The notes under the pieces were generated by a model, which saw only the letters and a program-made list of their open reading frames with translations, made no database searches and was not told where the DNA came from. The position numbers were made by a program, and so were the translations under genes. From Dermatophilaceae bacterium Soc4.6 (GTDB lineage: Bacteria > Actinomycetota > Actinomycetes > Actinomycetales > Dermatophilaceae), in contig JAZGVH010000002.1 of assembly GCA_039889245.1 (NCBI GenBank), positions 3,906,001 through 3,970,000 on the forward strand: 64,000 nucleotides of DNA, given 5' to 3'. This document shows, one piece after another, positions 29,859-39,783 of the stretch (positions are counted from its first letter, which is position 1; each line of letters begins with the position of its first letter).

Positions 29859-30814
29859 CGCGGCACCTCGTCGACGGCGCGGGCTCGCGTGCGGTGCTCG
29901 ATGACGTCCTCCAGGGTGTGGCGCTCGGGGCCGAGCTCGCTCACCCGCACCCCGCCGGCGACGAGGCGCGCGTTGAGCGCGGCGGGGTCAGGCGTACGCA
30001 CGAGCAGGCGCTCGCCGTCCCGCTGCTCGAGCTGCCCGTCCAGCAGGGCGACAGCGGCCGCCGGGTCGGGTGTGACGAGCATCGTGCGGCCGGTGGGTGC
30101 CGTCAGGGTCGCGAGCGACTCCTGCAGCACGAGGTGGCCGCGGTCGAGCAGGCCGATGCGCGTGCACATCTGCTCGATCTCGGCGAGGAGGTGGCTGGAG
30201 AGGAAGATCGTCGTACCCTCGGTGTTGAGGCGCAGCAGCAGCTCTCGGATCTCGCGGATGCCCTGGGGGTCGAGGCCGTTGGTCGGCTCGTCGAGCACGA
30301 GCAGCTCGGGGCGACGCATCAGCGCGGCTGCGAGCCCGAGGCGCTGGCGCATCCCGAGGGAGTAGGCGCGCACCGGGCGCCGGCCCACGGCCGAGAGGCC
30401 GACCAGCTCGAGCACCTCGCCGGCGCGTCGACTGCGGTCGCGCCGGCCGCCGCCGTGCGGGCCCTGCGGTGCTCTGCCACTGGCGTCGTGGAGCACGAGG
30501 TTGGCCCGGCCCGACAGGTGCCCGTATGCCGCCGGCCCCTCGACCAGCGCACCGACCCGGGGCAGCACACCGGCGGCCGCCCTCGGCATGGGCTCGCCCA
30601 GCAGCTCGATCTCACCCGAGGTCGCCAGCACCAGCCCGAGCAGGCAGCGAACGGTGGTCGTCTTGCCCGAGCCGTTGGCCCCGAGGAAGCCGTAGACGTC
30701 ACCCGCGTGCACCTGCAGGTCGATGCCGTCCACGGCCGCGACGGTGCCGTACTGCTTGCGGAGCGCGCTGGTGCGGATGACGACCTCGGTGGTGTCCGCT
30801 CCCGCGGGGCTCAC
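29855..30814 (-). CDS. ABC transporter ATP-binding protein
   Basis: 319 residues. Walker A is GANGSGKTT (in YGFLGANGSGKTTTV), the signature is YSLGMRQRLGLAAALM, and Walker B is LLVLDEPTNGLDPQGI with the H-loop in IFLSSHLLAEIEQ. This is the CcmA/DrrA-type exporter ATPase. Between the Q-loop and the signature there is an odd Gly/Arg-rich stretch (SGRAPQGPHGGGRRDRSR) where homologues have an alpha helix. The GTG start overlaps the stop of the LolA-like gene, so the operon reads LolA-like, ATPase, permease. Confidence 0.9.
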   Translation of the reverse strand: MSPAGADTTEVVIRTSALRKQYGTVAAVDGIDLQVHAGDVYGFLGANGSGKTTTVRCLLGLVLATSGEIELLGEPMPRAAAGVLPRVGALVEGPAAYGHLSGRANLVLHDASGRAPQGPHGGGRRDRSRRAGEVLELVGLSAVGRRPVRAYSLGMRQRLGLAAALMRRPELLVLDEPTNGLDPQGIREIRELLLRLNTEGTTIFLSSHLLAEIEQMCTRIGLLDRGHLVLQESLATLTAPTGRTMLVTPDPAAAVALLDGQLEQRDGERLLVRTPDPAALNARLVAGGVRVSELGPERHTLEDVIEHRTRARAVDEVPR

Positions 30815-31968
30815 GAGGCGGCTCCCGGGCGCAGGCCCCTCGCGACCTGAGCCAGGCCCGCAGGGGTCAGGGTGCCGGTCACGAGCAGGGTGCGGCCGGT
30901 CACCGCCGGGTCGGTGACGAGCAGACCGATCGGGCCGACCGTCACGGCCACACCCTCGGGCAGGGTGGTGACGCCGACGACCGAGCGCAGCTGGTCACGC
31001 AGGGATCCGGCGACCCGGTCGGGCAGCTCGCCGACGGCCAGCTGGGTGACCCCGCGGCCGTACTGCCCGATGCCCTCGAGGCCCGGCGGAGAGGCGGAAC
31101 GGGGGAAGCCGAGGAGGCTGGAGGGCAGGGCGGTGTCGGGCACGCGCCCGATGGCCTGAGCGAGGTCGAGACGACGACGGTCGAAGACCGGGGCGCCGGG
31201 GGGTGGTGCGAAGTCGACGACCTGCTGGCCCGGGGTCGCGTCGGTGAAGTCGAGGAAGGTGCTCGACATGGCCGGGACCGCACTCGTGCCGCCGCCTGCG
31301 CCCGCGCTCGACCGGCTGTAGGCCTCGACGAGCAGCGGGACGCCGGAGGCCCGGTCGGCCCAGACGTCGACCCGCGCGATGCTGCTGAGCGGCTCGTTCG
31401 GCAGCAGCTGCAGGCCGTCGGCCGGGCGCCCGGCGACGCGTCGGGACGGCAGAGACGTCACCTGGGCTGGTGTCGCCTGGCTCAGCAGGCGGTCCGCCAG
31501 CAGGGGCGGCAGCGTGTCGGTGGCCCGGGGGAGGCGCACCGCCCCGGCCGGGTCGGGCCCCGTGCGCGCCACGTCGCTGTCCTCGAAGTCGAAGACCTGG
31601 GTGCCGGCGGGCGAGGTGCGCGCGCTGAGCTCGCCGGTCGCGCTGAGGGTGTCGGAGCGCCAGTCCTGCGCACCGCGCCACCACACCCGTTGCTGCGTGA
31701 TGCCCCCCAGCAGCGAGGCGACGTCGCCGAGGCCCGTCGTCACCGGCAGGGCGAGGCTGCCGGTCGTCTCGGCGTAGCCGGCATACGGGTGCTGCGCTGC
31801 GGCGTGGATGCGCGAGAGGAGGGCGGTGGCCGGGGACGCGGCGCCCGCGACGGGGAAGGCGCGGACGACGAGCGGCAGGATCACGAGCACGGCCACGAGG
31901 GCGGTGACGACGGCCCAGCGTCGACGCGCCGTGAGGGCGAGGCGCCCCCGGGGCGCTGACGTGGTCAT
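30811..31968 (-). CDS. LolA/RseB-like exported protein linked to ABC exporter
   Basis: 385 residues from ATG 31968. An N-terminal hydrophobic helix (about 18-40, TALVAVLVILPLVV) is followed by an extracytoplasmic domain resembling the outer-membrane lipoprotein carrier/RseB beta-barrel fold: LLSRIHAAAQHPYAGYAETTG, RVWWRGAQDWRSDTL and RVDVWADRASGVPLLVE. Gram-positives lack an outer membrane, so classical Lol function is excluded; binding a lipid or lipoprotein handled by the neighbouring ABC transporter is an inference from the 4-base overlap. The C-terminal ~100 residues form a second small domain. Confidence 0.7.
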   Translation of the reverse strand: MTTSAPRGRLALTARRRWAVVTALVAVLVILPLVVRAFPVAGAASPATALLSRIHAAAQHPYAGYAETTGSLALPVTTGLGDVASLLGGITQQRVWWRGAQDWRSDTLSATGELSARTSPAGTQVFDFEDSDVARTGPDPAGAVRLPRATDTLPPLLADRLLSQATPAQVTSLPSRRVAGRPADGLQLLPNEPLSSIARVDVWADRASGVPLLVEAYSRSSAGAGGGTSAVPAMSSTFLDFTDATPGQQVVDFAPPPGAPVFDRRRLDLAQAIGRVPDTALPSSLLGFPRSASPPGLEGIGQYGRGVTQLAVGELPDRVAGSLRDQLRSVVGVTTLPEGVAVTVGPIGLLVTDPAVTGRTLLVTGTLTPAGLAQVARGLRPGAAS

Positions 31969-32145
31969 GCGGCGAAGGTACGGCAGGTGGCTGTGCGGCG
32001 TCCCGCCTGTGCGGTCTGTGGTGCGGGCGCCCTTTCTAAGATCGACGAGCGATGGCGCGGGATTGCCGTCTCGGGTCGCAGAAGGTCGAAGATCTGCGAG
32101 GTGTGGCGACCGGAAGCGGGTTCGTGGGCGCCCGACCCCAGTCCC

Positions 32146-32151
32146 TAGGAT
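32146..32151 (+). promoter_or_regulatory. Candidate -10 element for aspS
   Basis: TAGGAT, preceded by a weak TTCGTG at 32121-32126, lies 54 bases before the aspS GTG. It is the best TANNNT match in the 237-base divergent gap between the LolA-like gene and aspS. No T-box-like structure was recognised there. Confidence 0.4.
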
Positions 32152-32205
32152 GAGGGGGCGCCCTGGCCGCCCGGCCCGACGACTCTCACCCCGAAGGACT
32201 CCTCC

Positions 32206-34011
32206 GTGCTCCGCACCATCGAGGCCGGCACCCTGCGTGCCGACCACTCCGGCCAGAACGTCACGCTCGCGGGCTGGGTCGCTCGCCGGCGCGATCACGG
32301 TGGGGTGGCCTTCCTCGACCTGCGCGACGCCTCGGGCGTCGCCCAGGTGGTCGTGCGCGACGAGGTGCTCGAGCAGGGTGGCGCGCACGACCTGCGCAAC
32401 GAGTACTGCGTACGGGTCACCGGCGTCGTCGGCCTGCGGCCCGAGGGCAGCGCCAACGCCTCGCTGCCGACTGGCGAGATCGAGGTCAGCGCCGAGCACA
32501 TCGAGGTGCTCAACCCCAGCGCGCCGCTGCCCTTCCAGATCGACAGCTACGTGACCGTCGGCGAGGAGGCACGCCTCAAGTACCGCTACCTCGACCTGCG
32601 CCGCCCTGCCCAGGGCGCCGCGCTGCGCCTGCGTTCGAAGGTCAACGCAGCTGCCCGTACGGTGCTCGCCGCTCACGACTTCGTCGAGATCGAGACCCCG
32701 ACGATGACCCGCTCGACGCCCGAGGGCGCCCGCGACTTCATCGTGCCGGCCCGCCTGCAGCCGGGCTCGTGGTACGCCCTGCCGCAGAGCCCCCAGCTGT
32801 TCAAGCAGCTGCTCATGGTCGCCGGTATGGAGCGCTATTACCAGATCGCGCGCTGCTACCGCGACGAGGACTTCCGCGCCGACCGTCAGCCGGAGTTCAC
32901 CCAGCTCGACATCGAGATGTCCTTCGTCGAGGAGGACGACGTCCTCGCCCTCGGTGAGGAGCTCGCGGTCGCGCTGTGGACGCTCATCGGCGTCGACCTG
33001 CCGACGCCCTTCCCGCGGCTCACCTACGCCGACGCGATGGCCCGATACGGCAGCGACAAGCCCGACGTGCGCTTCGGGCAGGAGCTCGTCGACTGCACGG
33101 CGTACTTCTCCGACACGCCGTTCCGCGTCTTCCAGGCCGAGTACGTCGGTGCCGTCGTCATGCCCGGTGGGGCGTCCCAGCCGCGCAAGCAGCTCGACGC
33201 CTGGCAGGAGTGGGCCAAGCAGCGCGGCGCGAAGGGCCTGGCCTACGTGCTCGTCGGCCAGGACGGCGAGCTCGGCGGCCCCGTGGCGAAGAACCTCAGC
33301 GAGGGCGAGCGGGCCGGGCTGGCCGCCCAGGTCGGGGCCGCCCCGGGCGACTGCGTCTTCTTCGGGGCCGGCACGACCAAGGCGACCCGGGGCCTGCTCG
33401 GTGCGGCGCGGCTCGAGATCGGCCGCCGCTGCGAGCTCATCGACGAGTCGTCCTGGGCCTTCCTGTGGGTGCACGACGCGCCGCTCTTCGAGCCCGCCAG
33501 CGAGGCTGTCGCGGCCGGTGACGTCGCCGTCGGCGGGGGCGCCTGGACGGCTGTGCACCACGCCTTCACCTCGCCGAAGACGGAGTTCCTCGACACCTTC
33601 GACGTGCGGCCCGGTGAGGCGCTGGCCCACGCCTACGACATGGTGTGCAACGGCAACGAGATCGGTGGCGGGTCGATCCGTATCCACCAGCGCGACGTGC
33701 AGGAGCGGGTCTTCGCCATCATGGGCCTGAGCGAGGCCGACGCCCAGGAGAAGTTCGGCTTCCTGCTCGACGCCTTCGCCTACGGCGCCCCGCCGCACGG
33801 CGGGATCGCCTTCGGATGGGACCGGATCTGCGCGCTGCTGTCGGGGATGGACTCCATCCGCGAGGTCATCGCCTTCCCCAAGTCGGGTGGCGGCTACGAC
33901 CCGCTGACCCAGGCGCCGGCCCCCATCACGGCGCAGCAGCGCAAGGAGGCCGGGGTCGACGCCAGGCCCGAGGCCCCGAAGGCGGAGCCGGCGGCTGCCC
34001 CCACGGCCTGA
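32206..34011 (+). CDS. aspS: Aspartyl-tRNA synthetase
   Basis: 601-residue class II synthetase. It has an N-terminal OB-fold anticodon domain ([20 protein letters not shown]), motif 1 near [17 protein letters not shown], the aspartate-binding [12 protein letters not shown], motif 2 [16 protein letters not shown], the bacterial insertion (GAD) domain, and motif 3 in [14 protein letters not shown]. The C-terminal extension [18 protein letters not shown] is common in actinobacteria. The GTG at 32206 begins [18 protein letters not shown], the normal N-terminus. Many actinobacterial AspRS are non-discriminating, but the sequence alone does not settle this. Confidence 0.97.
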   Translation: MLRTIEAGTLRADHSGQNVTLAGWVARRRDHGGVAFLDLRDASGVAQVVVRDEVLEQGGAHDLRNEYCVRVTGVVGLRPEGSANASLPTGEIEVSAEHIEVLNPSAPLPFQIDSYVTVGEEARLKYRYLDLRRPAQGAALRLRSKVNAAARTVLAAHDFVEIETPTMTRSTPEGARDFIVPARLQPGSWYALPQSPQLFKQLLMVAGMERYYQIARCYRDEDFRADRQPEFTQLDIEMSFVEEDDVLALGEELAVALWTLIGVDLPTPFPRLTYADAMARYGSDKPDVRFGQELVDCTAYFSDTPFRVFQAEYVGAVVMPGGASQPRKQLDAWQEWAKQRGAKGLAYVLVGQDGELGGPVAKNLSEGERAGLAAQVGAAPGDCVFFGAGTTKATRGLLGAARLEIGRRCELIDESSWAFLWVHDAPLFEPASEAVAAGDVAVGGGAWTAVHHAFTSPKTEFLDTFDVRPGEALAHAYDMVCNGNEIGGGSIRIHQRDVQERVFAIMGLSEADAQEKFGFLLDAFAYGAPPHGGIAFGWDRICALLSGMDSIREVIAFPKSGGGYDPLTQAPAPITAQQRKEAGVDARPEAPKAEPAAAPTA

Positions 34012-34055
34012 TCCTCGGCGCACTCGACGCAGCGTCACGCTCGCCTGGGGGGCGG

Positions 34056-34595
34056 TCAGCGCAGCACGAGGTCGGCCGTCGCCGTGCGTCCGGCCTCGAG
34101 GGTGACCGTCACCGAGGCGGTCTGACCGTCGCGGGTCACCTGGACCTCCCACGGGCCGGGGGGCAGGGCGGGCCAGGCGTAGCGACCGTCGTCGCCCGTC
34201 AGCACCCCGATCTCCGGGACGGCGACCATCGGGTCGCCGTGGCTCACGACGCTGACCAGCAGCCCGCTGACGGGTTTCCCCGCCCCGTCGGTCACCCTCC
34301 CGGCAATGGCCGGGGTCCACTCGCCCTGCCCCGGCTGGTCGACGGACGAGACGGCTGTGTCCGGCCCAGCCGCCGCGTCGTAGGCCGGTCTGCCGGTGCT
34401 CGCATCGCCGCCCGTGCTCCCGCCGGTCGACCCGGCAACCCCCCCACCTGCAGGCGAGGCGGTCGCCGACCCGGCGTCCGCGGCATACGGGACCGAGCCG
34501 CAGGCTGCGAGCAATGCGGCGGCGAGGGCGATCGCGGCCGTCGTCGTCAGCCTGCGGCCGCAGAGGCCGGGGCGGTGACGTCGTCTGGTGGTCAT
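34056..34595 (-). CDS. Lipoprotein with carboxypeptidase-regulatory-like domain
   Basis: 179 residues from ATG 34595 with GAAGGAG nine bases upstream. The signal peptide ends in the lipobox LLAAC (Cys about residue 32). A Gly/Ser/Thr-rich low-complexity spacer (ASPAGGGVAGSTGGSTGG) is followed by one beta-sandwich of the carboxypeptidase-regulatory (CarbopepD_reg) type: AIAGRVTDGAGKPVSGLLVS, GDDGRYAWPALPPGPWEV. No enzymatic domain is attached, so it probably serves binding or anchoring at the cell surface. It is separated from the protease gene by a terminator hairpin. Confidence 0.75.
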   Translation of the reverse strand: MTTRRRHRPGLCGRRLTTTAAIALAAALLAACGSVPYAADAGSATASPAGGGVAGSTGGSTGGDASTGRPAYDAAAGPDTAVSSVDQPGQGEWTPAIAGRVTDGAGKPVSGLLVSVVSHGDPMVAVPEIGVLTGDDGRYAWPALPPGPWEVQVTRDGQTASVTVTLEAGRTATADLVLR

Positions 34596-34671
34596 GGGCG
34601 CTCGCTCCTTCGGGTCAGGGTGGGGTGTGCGGGTCGTGCCGGCCTACGGGCCCGTCATCAGGAGAGAGCCA

Positions 34672-34705
34672 CCCGGGACCCCGATCGTTCCGTCGGGGTC
34701 CCGGG
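34672..34705 (-). terminator. Terminator hairpin after the serine protease gene
   Basis: CCCGGGACCCCGA (34672-34684) and TCGGGGTCCCGGG (34693-34705) form a perfect 13-base-pair stem with an 8-base loop, 42 bases past the protease stop on the minus strand. No T-run follows. Confidence 0.8.
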
Positions 34706-34746
34706 CGGCCGGGTCGCTGCCAGAGACACGGGCGCTGAGCCTCCGC

Positions 34747-35739
34747 TCAGGGCAGGTTGACGATGCTCATGAAGGTCGTGAACTTGGCCTGCGTGATGCG
34801 GGTGCCGCTGTTGTGGGTCGAGCTGAGGCTGCCGAGGCCGTTGGTGTGGATGGCCATGGCGCACGGACCGTTGGCGCAGTAGGCGGCGGTGCTGCCGCGG
34901 TACTGCCAGACGGGCGAGCCGCTCTCGCCGCCGATGGTGTCGTTGTCGTAGAAGATCCGGTAGGTCTGCGAGGCGCGCACGCTGTCGTAGGACATCCACT
35001 GGGTCGACGGCTTGTCGCCGGGGTAGCCAGAGACGCGGGTGAAGGTGTTGTCGAGCGACGCGGTCTGCCACCACATGCCGAACCAGCCGGTGCTGTTGCC
35101 GACGGGGCTGCTCAGCTTGATGATCGCCGCGTCGTAGTCGGACGACCCGCTGCTCAGCCAGCCGTTGAGGGCCCAGGTGCCACGCGAGGTGTAGGTGCCG
35201 TAGGGCGCGGTGCCACCGTTGCTGCCCGGCTTGAAGGTCAGCCCGGAGTACCACGAACCGCCGGACCCGCCGGTGTGCACGCAGTGGCCGGCCGTGAGCA
35301 TCGTGTCCTTGCTGATCATCCACCCGGTGCAGTGCAGGGCTCCGTTGCGCTCGATGAGCACGGTGGACGAGAAGGGGTACGACGTCGTCGCCGTCACCTG
35401 GAAGCGGTTGTCGGCGCCGATGACCGAGCTCGGTGAGAGGCGGTCCGGCGACACGGCGGTGGCGGTCAGGCCACGGCTCGGCCCCGCCGACGGCGACGAC
35501 CCCTGGGGTACAGCGCCCTTGGCGCTGAGGGCCGCCCGGGCCGCCGCCGGGGTCACGACGGCGCCCGAGGGGGAGACGAGGGCGTCGGGTGACAACGACG
35601 CGCGCGTCGTGCCTGACTCGGCGGAGGGGGCGGTTGCGGCCTGGGCAGACCCGGTCGCGGCCAGACCGAGCGCGAGGGCGGCACCGGCGAGGGCCACGCC
35701 GAGGTGGCGGCGCAGACGGCGGGAGGGACGGACGTTCAT
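34747..35739 (-). CDS. Secreted V8/trypsin-like serine protease
   Basis: 330 residues. The start at ATG 35739 follows GAGAGGAA; the upstream extension to 35787 lacks support. The signal peptide ends near GSAQAA, then a propeptide-like region of about 90 residues precedes the S1 protease domain (from about VIGADNRFQVTAT). The catalytic triad is visible: His in MLTAGHCVH, Asp in SDYDAAIIKL and Ser in GGESGSPVW. The small domain and the motif order resemble glutamyl endopeptidase/V8-type enzymes (S1B). It should be activated by removal of the propeptide outside the cell. Single-gene transcript ending at the hairpin near 34690. Confidence 0.9.
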   Translation of the reverse strand: MNVRPSRRLRRHLGVALAGAALALGLAATGSAQAATAPSAESGTTRASLSPDALVSPSGAVVTPAAARAALSAKGAVPQGSSPSAGPSRGLTATAVSPDRLSPSSVIGADNRFQVTATTSYPFSSTVLIERNGALHCTGWMISKDTMLTAGHCVHTGGSGGSWYSGLTFKPGSNGGTAPYGTYTSRGTWALNGWLSSGSSDYDAAIIKLSSPVGNSTGWFGMWWQTASLDNTFTRVSGYPGDKPSTQWMSYDSVRASQTYRIFYDNDTIGGESGSPVWQYRGSTAAYCANGPCAMAIHTNGLGSLSSTHNSGTRITQAKFTTFMSIVNLP

Positions 35740-35829
35740 GGGAGTTCCTCTCGTGGAGTAAGTCGCCGGGAGGAGCGACATCTGCACGTAAGGAGGGTCA
35801 GGGGTGCCTGCTGATACCCCTGCCGCGGG

Positions 35830-38064
35830 TCACTCGGTGATGCCGTGCCTCGCGTGCCAGCGTGCGAGGGGCGCCGGGGCCCACCAGTTCCAGCGGCCGA
35901 GCAGGGTCATCGTCGCCGGCACGAGCAGCATCCGCACGAGGGTCGCGTCGAGAGCGACGGCGACGACGAGGGCGAAGCCGATCTCCTTGATGACCAACAG
36001 CTGCCCGGCCACGAACCCGCCGAAGACGATGATGACCAGCAGGGCTGCCGACGTGATGATGCGTCCCGATCGCTGGAGCCCGAGTGACACGCTCTCGTTG
36101 TTGGGGTGGCCCGCCCGGTAGAGCTCGGCCACGCGGGCGAGCAGGAACACCTCGTAGTCCATCGACAGCCCGAAGCCGAACGCGATGGCCAGGAACGGGA
36201 TGACCGACTCCACGGCCCCGACCGACGTGAACTGCAGGATGCCCTCGAGGTGCCCGTCCTGGAAGACGAGCACCACCGAGCCGAGCGCGGCCCCCAACGA
36301 GACGACGTTGAGCAGCAGCGCCTTGAGGGGCAGCACCAGCGACCCGGTCATGAGGAAGAGCAGCACGAAGGTGCCGAGCACCACCAGGGCGATGGCGTAC
36401 GGAGCCCCCGCGCGCATCGCCGTGAGGAAGTCACGCTGCCCCGCCTGACGACCGGTCACCTCGGTCGTGAAGGCCGGCCGGTTGTCGCGCAGGCTCGTGA
36501 TGACGCCGTCGGTCAGGGGCCCGGTGGGGCCGTCGGAGACGGCCACCGAGACCGCGGTCAGCGTCGGTGACAGCGCCCGTGCGGTGGCTCCGGTCACGCC
36601 CTTGATGCGGCTGACGGTGGTGCGCGCATAGGCCTCGGCCTCGGTGATCGGGGCGTGGGCCACCACGGTGAGGTCGGGGGAGCGGAAGGCCGGGTAGCCC
36701 CGGTCGAGGTCGTCGAAGAAGACGCGCGCCGGGTTGCCCACCGGCAGCAGCTGGGTGGTGGAGCCGGTGAGCCGCATCGACAGCGCCGGTGCGGCGAGAG
36801 CCAGCAGCACGGCGACCGAGGCGACGGAGACGATGACGGGTCGGCGCTGCACACCATGGGCCAGGCGGGAGAACACCCCGGTGTCACCGGAGGCCTCGAC
36901 GCCCCGACGACGGCCGGCCAGGCGTCGGGCCCCGAGCGCGCACAGCGCCGGGAGCAGCGTCAGGTCGACCACGAGCGCGACCAGGACCACGGAGACACCG
37001 GCCGACCCGATGGCGCGCATGATCTGGGCGTCGAAGGTGAGCAGCCCGCTGAGGGCGATGGCGACGGTGAGCCCGGAGAACAGGACGGTGCGACCGGCCG
37101 TGGCCACGGTGCGCGCGGTCGCCGTGACGATGTCGTCGTCGGTGAAGCGCAGACGCCGGGTGCCCTGGCCCCGGGCGACCTTGTCGGCAGTGATCGCGGT
37201 CAGCTCCTCGCGGTAGCGGCTGACCGTGAGGAGGCCGTAGTCGATCGACAGGCCCAGACCGAGCAGGGTGACGACGTTGACCACGCTGGCGTCGAGGTCG
37301 ATCACGTGGGAGAAGACCCACAGGGACGCGAGGGCCCCACCGATCGAGACGACCGCCCCGGCGACCGGCATGCCGGCGGCCACGAAGCCGCCGAAGACGA
37401 CGAACATCACGAGGAACGACAGCGGCAGGGCGATGCCCTCGCCGAATCTCAGGTCCTTCTCGATCTGCGACGTGACGGCGGTGATGAGGTCCTGGGTGCC
37501 GCTCACCCTGGCCGTCGCGCCGGCGAACGGCGCGGCGACGGCTCTCATGCGCTCTCGGATGAGGGTGTCGCCACCGGTGTCGACGCCCGTGTCGACCGAG
37601 GGCGACAACGCGACCACGGTGACGAAGCCCCGGCTCGTCGGACGGCCGTCCGCGAGCAGGGTCGCTGCGGCCGGCGAGGTCACACCGCCGGGCACGAGCA
37701 GGGGCGACCTCACCGAGGTGACGCCGGGGGTCGCGGCTAGCGCGCGGGTCGCCGTGGTGGCGGCGGTGACGGCCGCGGTCGCGGCGAGGTCGGCCCCGTC
37801 GACCTGCAGGGTGAGCGACTGCAGCTGCGGGTCGAGCTCTCGCAGGATGTCCGCGGCGCGCGTCGCCTCTCCGGGCGCGGAGGGGGCGCCGGTGTTGAGC
37901 CGCTCGAAGAGGGACTGGCCGCTCACCCCGCCCACCGCGACGGCGAAGGCCGCGAGCGTGAGCAGCAGCCAGACGACGACGAAGCGCCACGGGTGCCTGG
38001 CCGAGGCGGCACCCAGCCGGGCCAGACGGGTCGGCGGGACGTCGAGCACGCCACAGGGTCGCAT
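35830..38064 (-). CDS. MMPL-family RND-type transporter
   Basis: 744 residues with about 12 membrane helices in two repeats, each with a large extracellular loop, as in mycobacterial MmpL and other RND lipid/drug exporters. Recognisable segments are [22 protein letters not shown] in TM4 of the first half and [22 protein letters not shown] in the second half, which carry the proton-relay Asp-Tyr pairs. ATG 38064 is chosen because the open frame to 38403 overlaps the divergent rarA gene. There is no neighbouring TetR-type regulator. Likely exports a lipid or hydrophobic compound; substrate unknown. Confidence 0.88.
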   Translation of the reverse strand: MRPCGVLDVPPTRLARLGAASARHPWRFVVVWLLLTLAAFAVAVGGVSGQSLFERLNTGAPSAPGEATRAADILRELDPQLQSLTLQVDGADLAATAAVTAATTATRALAATPGVTSVRSPLLVPGGVTSPAAATLLADGRPTSRGFVTVVALSPSVDTGVDTGGDTLIRERMRAVAAPFAGATARVSGTQDLITAVTSQIEKDLRFGEGIALPLSFLVMFVVFGGFVAAGMPVAGAVVSIGGALASLWVFSHVIDLDASVVNVVTLLGLGLSIDYGLLTVSRYREELTAITADKVARGQGTRRLRFTDDDIVTATARTVATAGRTVLFSGLTVAIALSGLLTFDAQIMRAIGSAGVSVVLVALVVDLTLLPALCALGARRLAGRRRGVEASGDTGVFSRLAHGVQRRPVIVSVASVAVLLALAAPALSMRLTGSTTQLLPVGNPARVFFDDLDRGYPAFRSPDLTVVAHAPITEAEAYARTTVSRIKGVTGATARALSPTLTAVSVAVSDGPTGPLTDGVITSLRDNRPAFTTEVTGRQAGQRDFLTAMRAGAPYAIALVVLGTFVLLFLMTGSLVLPLKALLLNVVSLGAALGSVVLVFQDGHLEGILQFTSVGAVESVIPFLAIAFGFGLSMDYEVFLLARVAELYRAGHPNNESVSLGLQRSGRIITSAALLVIIVFGGFVAGQLLVIKEIGFALVVAVALDATLVRMLLVPATMTLLGRWNWWAPAPLARWHARHGITE

Positions 38065-38103
38065 GCCCGGGGGTCGTGGCACCTCGCCCGACCGTGTCGT
38101 GGA

Positions 38104-38109
38104 TACGCT
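38104..38109 (+). promoter_or_regulatory. Candidate -10 element for rarA
   Basis: TACGCT ends 7 bases before the rarA ATG at 38117, again placing the expected transcription start at the start codon. A GAGG motif directly abuts the ATG but is too close to act as a ribosome binding site, which fits a leaderless message. Confidence 0.35.
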
Positions 38110-38116
38110 GGTGAGG

Positions 38117-39547
38117 ATGAGTGACGACGCCGCCACGGGCGGGGCACCCGACCTCTTCGCGGTGTCACGCGCTGCGGACGAGCACGACCGTCCCGACCCC
38201 TCGAGCCCGGTGGCCCCACCTCTGGCCGTCCGGATGCGTCCTCGCACCCTCGACGAGGTGCGTGGCCAGCGATCGGTGCTGCGCCGGGGCAGCCCGCTGC
38301 GCCGGCTGATCGAGGGCAGCGGCGGCAGCGCCGGCCCGCTCTCGGCGATCATCTGGGGGCCGCCCGGCACCGGGAAGACCACGCTGGCCCACCTGGTCGC
38401 CACCTCGGCCGAGCGTCGGTTCGTCGAGCTCTCGGCGGTGACGGCCGGGGTAAAGGACGTGCGGGTCGTGCTCGAGCAGGCCGCGAGGGACCGCGACCTC
38501 TACCGGCGTCAGACCGTGCTGTTCCTCGACGAGATCCACCGCTTCACCAAGGCCCAGCAGGATGCCCTGCTGCCCGGCGTGGAGAACCGCACCGTCATCC
38601 TCGTGGCGGCGACCACCGAGAACCCGTCCTTCAGCATCATCGCGCCGCTGCTGTCGCGCTCGGTGCTGGTCACGCTCGAGTCGCTGGCCGACGACGAGGT
38701 GGCCGACCTGCTCGGGGCCGCCCTCGTGGACGAGCGCGGGCTGGCCGGGGCGCACACCCTGACCGAGGACGCGCGCGACCACCTGGTGCGGCTGGCGGGC
38801 GGTGACGCCCGCCGGGCGCTGACCTCGCTCGAGGCGGGTGCGGGGGTGGCCCTCGACGCCCACCCACCGAGCGCGCCGCCGGAGGGGGGCCGCGGCCCGG
38901 TGGAGATCACCCTGGCCCACGTCGAGCAGGCCGTGGCCCAGGCCGCGGTCCGCTACGACCGTGCAGGCGACCAGCACTACGACGTCGCGTCGGCCCTGAT
39001 CAAGTCGATGCGCGGCAGCGACGTCGACGCAGCCCTGCACTACCTCGCGCGCATGCTGGAGGCCGGGGAGGACCCGCGCTTCATCGCCCGGCGCATCGTC
39101 ATCTCGGCCAGCGAGGACGTCGGGATGGCCGACCCCACCGCGCTGCAAACGGCGGTGGCCGCCATGCACGCCGTCGCGCAGATCGGGATGCCCGAGGCCC
39201 GGATCATCCTGGGGCAGGCGGTCGTGCACAACGCGCTGGCGCCCAAGTCCAACGCCGCCTACCTCGGCATCAACGCGGCGATCGCCGATGTGCGGGCCGG
39301 CCGCGGCGGCCCTGTGCCCGCGCACCTGCGGGGGAGCGGATATGCCGGTGCGGCCCGTCTGGGGCACGGGGACGGCTACGTCTACTCCCACGACGAGCCC
39401 GACGCGGTGGCGGCGCAGCAGTATCTCCCGGACGACCTGGCCGCCTCCGAGCCCGCAGTGGAGTACTACCGCCCGACCGGTCGGGGGTTCGAGGAGCGAC
39501 TGGCGGCCAGAACGGTCTGGTTGAAGGATCGGCTTCGGCGGCGCTAG
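38117..39547 (+). CDS. rarA: Replication-associated recombination protein RarA (MgsA)
   Basis: 476-residue AAA+ ATPase, related to clamp loaders, acting at stalled replication forks. The N-terminus has an acidic linker and then [20 protein letters not shown], Walker [12 protein letters not shown], Walker [21 protein letters not shown] and sensor 1 [17 protein letters not shown]. The C-terminal RarA tetramerisation domain is typical: [36 protein letters not shown] and [16 protein letters not shown]. In actinobacteria rarA often lies near aspS and alaS, as here. Normal length. Confidence 0.95.
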   Translation: MSDDAATGGAPDLFAVSRAADEHDRPDPSSPVAPPLAVRMRPRTLDEVRGQRSVLRRGSPLRRLIEGSGGSAGPLSAIIWGPPGTGKTTLAHLVATSAERRFVELSAVTAGVKDVRVVLEQAARDRDLYRRQTVLFLDEIHRFTKAQQDALLPGVENRTVILVAATTENPSFSIIAPLLSRSVLVTLESLADDEVADLLGAALVDERGLAGAHTLTEDARDHLVRLAGGDARRALTSLEAGAGVALDAHPPSAPPEGGRGPVEITLAHVEQAVAQAAVRYDRAGDQHYDVASALIKSMRGSDVDAALHYLARMLEAGEDPRFIARRIVISASEDVGMADPTALQTAVAAMHAVAQIGMPEARIILGQAVVHNALAPKSNAAYLGINAAIADVRAGRGGPVPAHLRGSGYAGAARLGHGDGYVYSHDEPDAVAAQQYLPDDLAASEPAVEYYRPTGRGFEERLAARTVWLKDRLRRR

Positions 39548-39783
39548 TAGACCGCACGATCTCCTGTTTGCGCGGGCGGTGGTCGGAGGACCTCCGTACG
39601 TGTGTCACGCCGGCGAAGGGCGTGTTTCGCCCGTGTGTGCGGTGTAACGATCTGACATCGAGCGCTCATCTGCCCTCGGAGGGACCAGCCTCGCTGTGGC
39701 AGTCTGGCGCCCACCCATTGGGCCGGATGACCGGCCTCACTCATCGATCGAGCTGCCCGCCATCGTGCAGGACGGAGCACCGC
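39548..39783 (+). other. Intergenic region before the peptide-transporter operon
   Basis: 236 bases between rarA and the first transporter gene. There are short imperfect hairpins around 39585-39645 (for example CGGAGGACCTCCG) and a TAACGAT stretch near 39648 that could be a -10. The evidence is too weak to assign a promoter. The Shine-Dalgarno GGAG (39774-39777) precedes GTG 39784. Confidence 0.4.

Noticed and set aside
22282-31968. Region as a genomic island or prophage
   Set aside because: No integrase, transposase, tRNA or direct-repeat boundary, and composition and codon use look like the neighbours.
31969-34320. Long minus-strand open frame through aspS continuing the LolA-like gene
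   Set aside because: It is a high-GC shadow of aspS; the LolA-like protein begins with a signal helix at ATG 31968.
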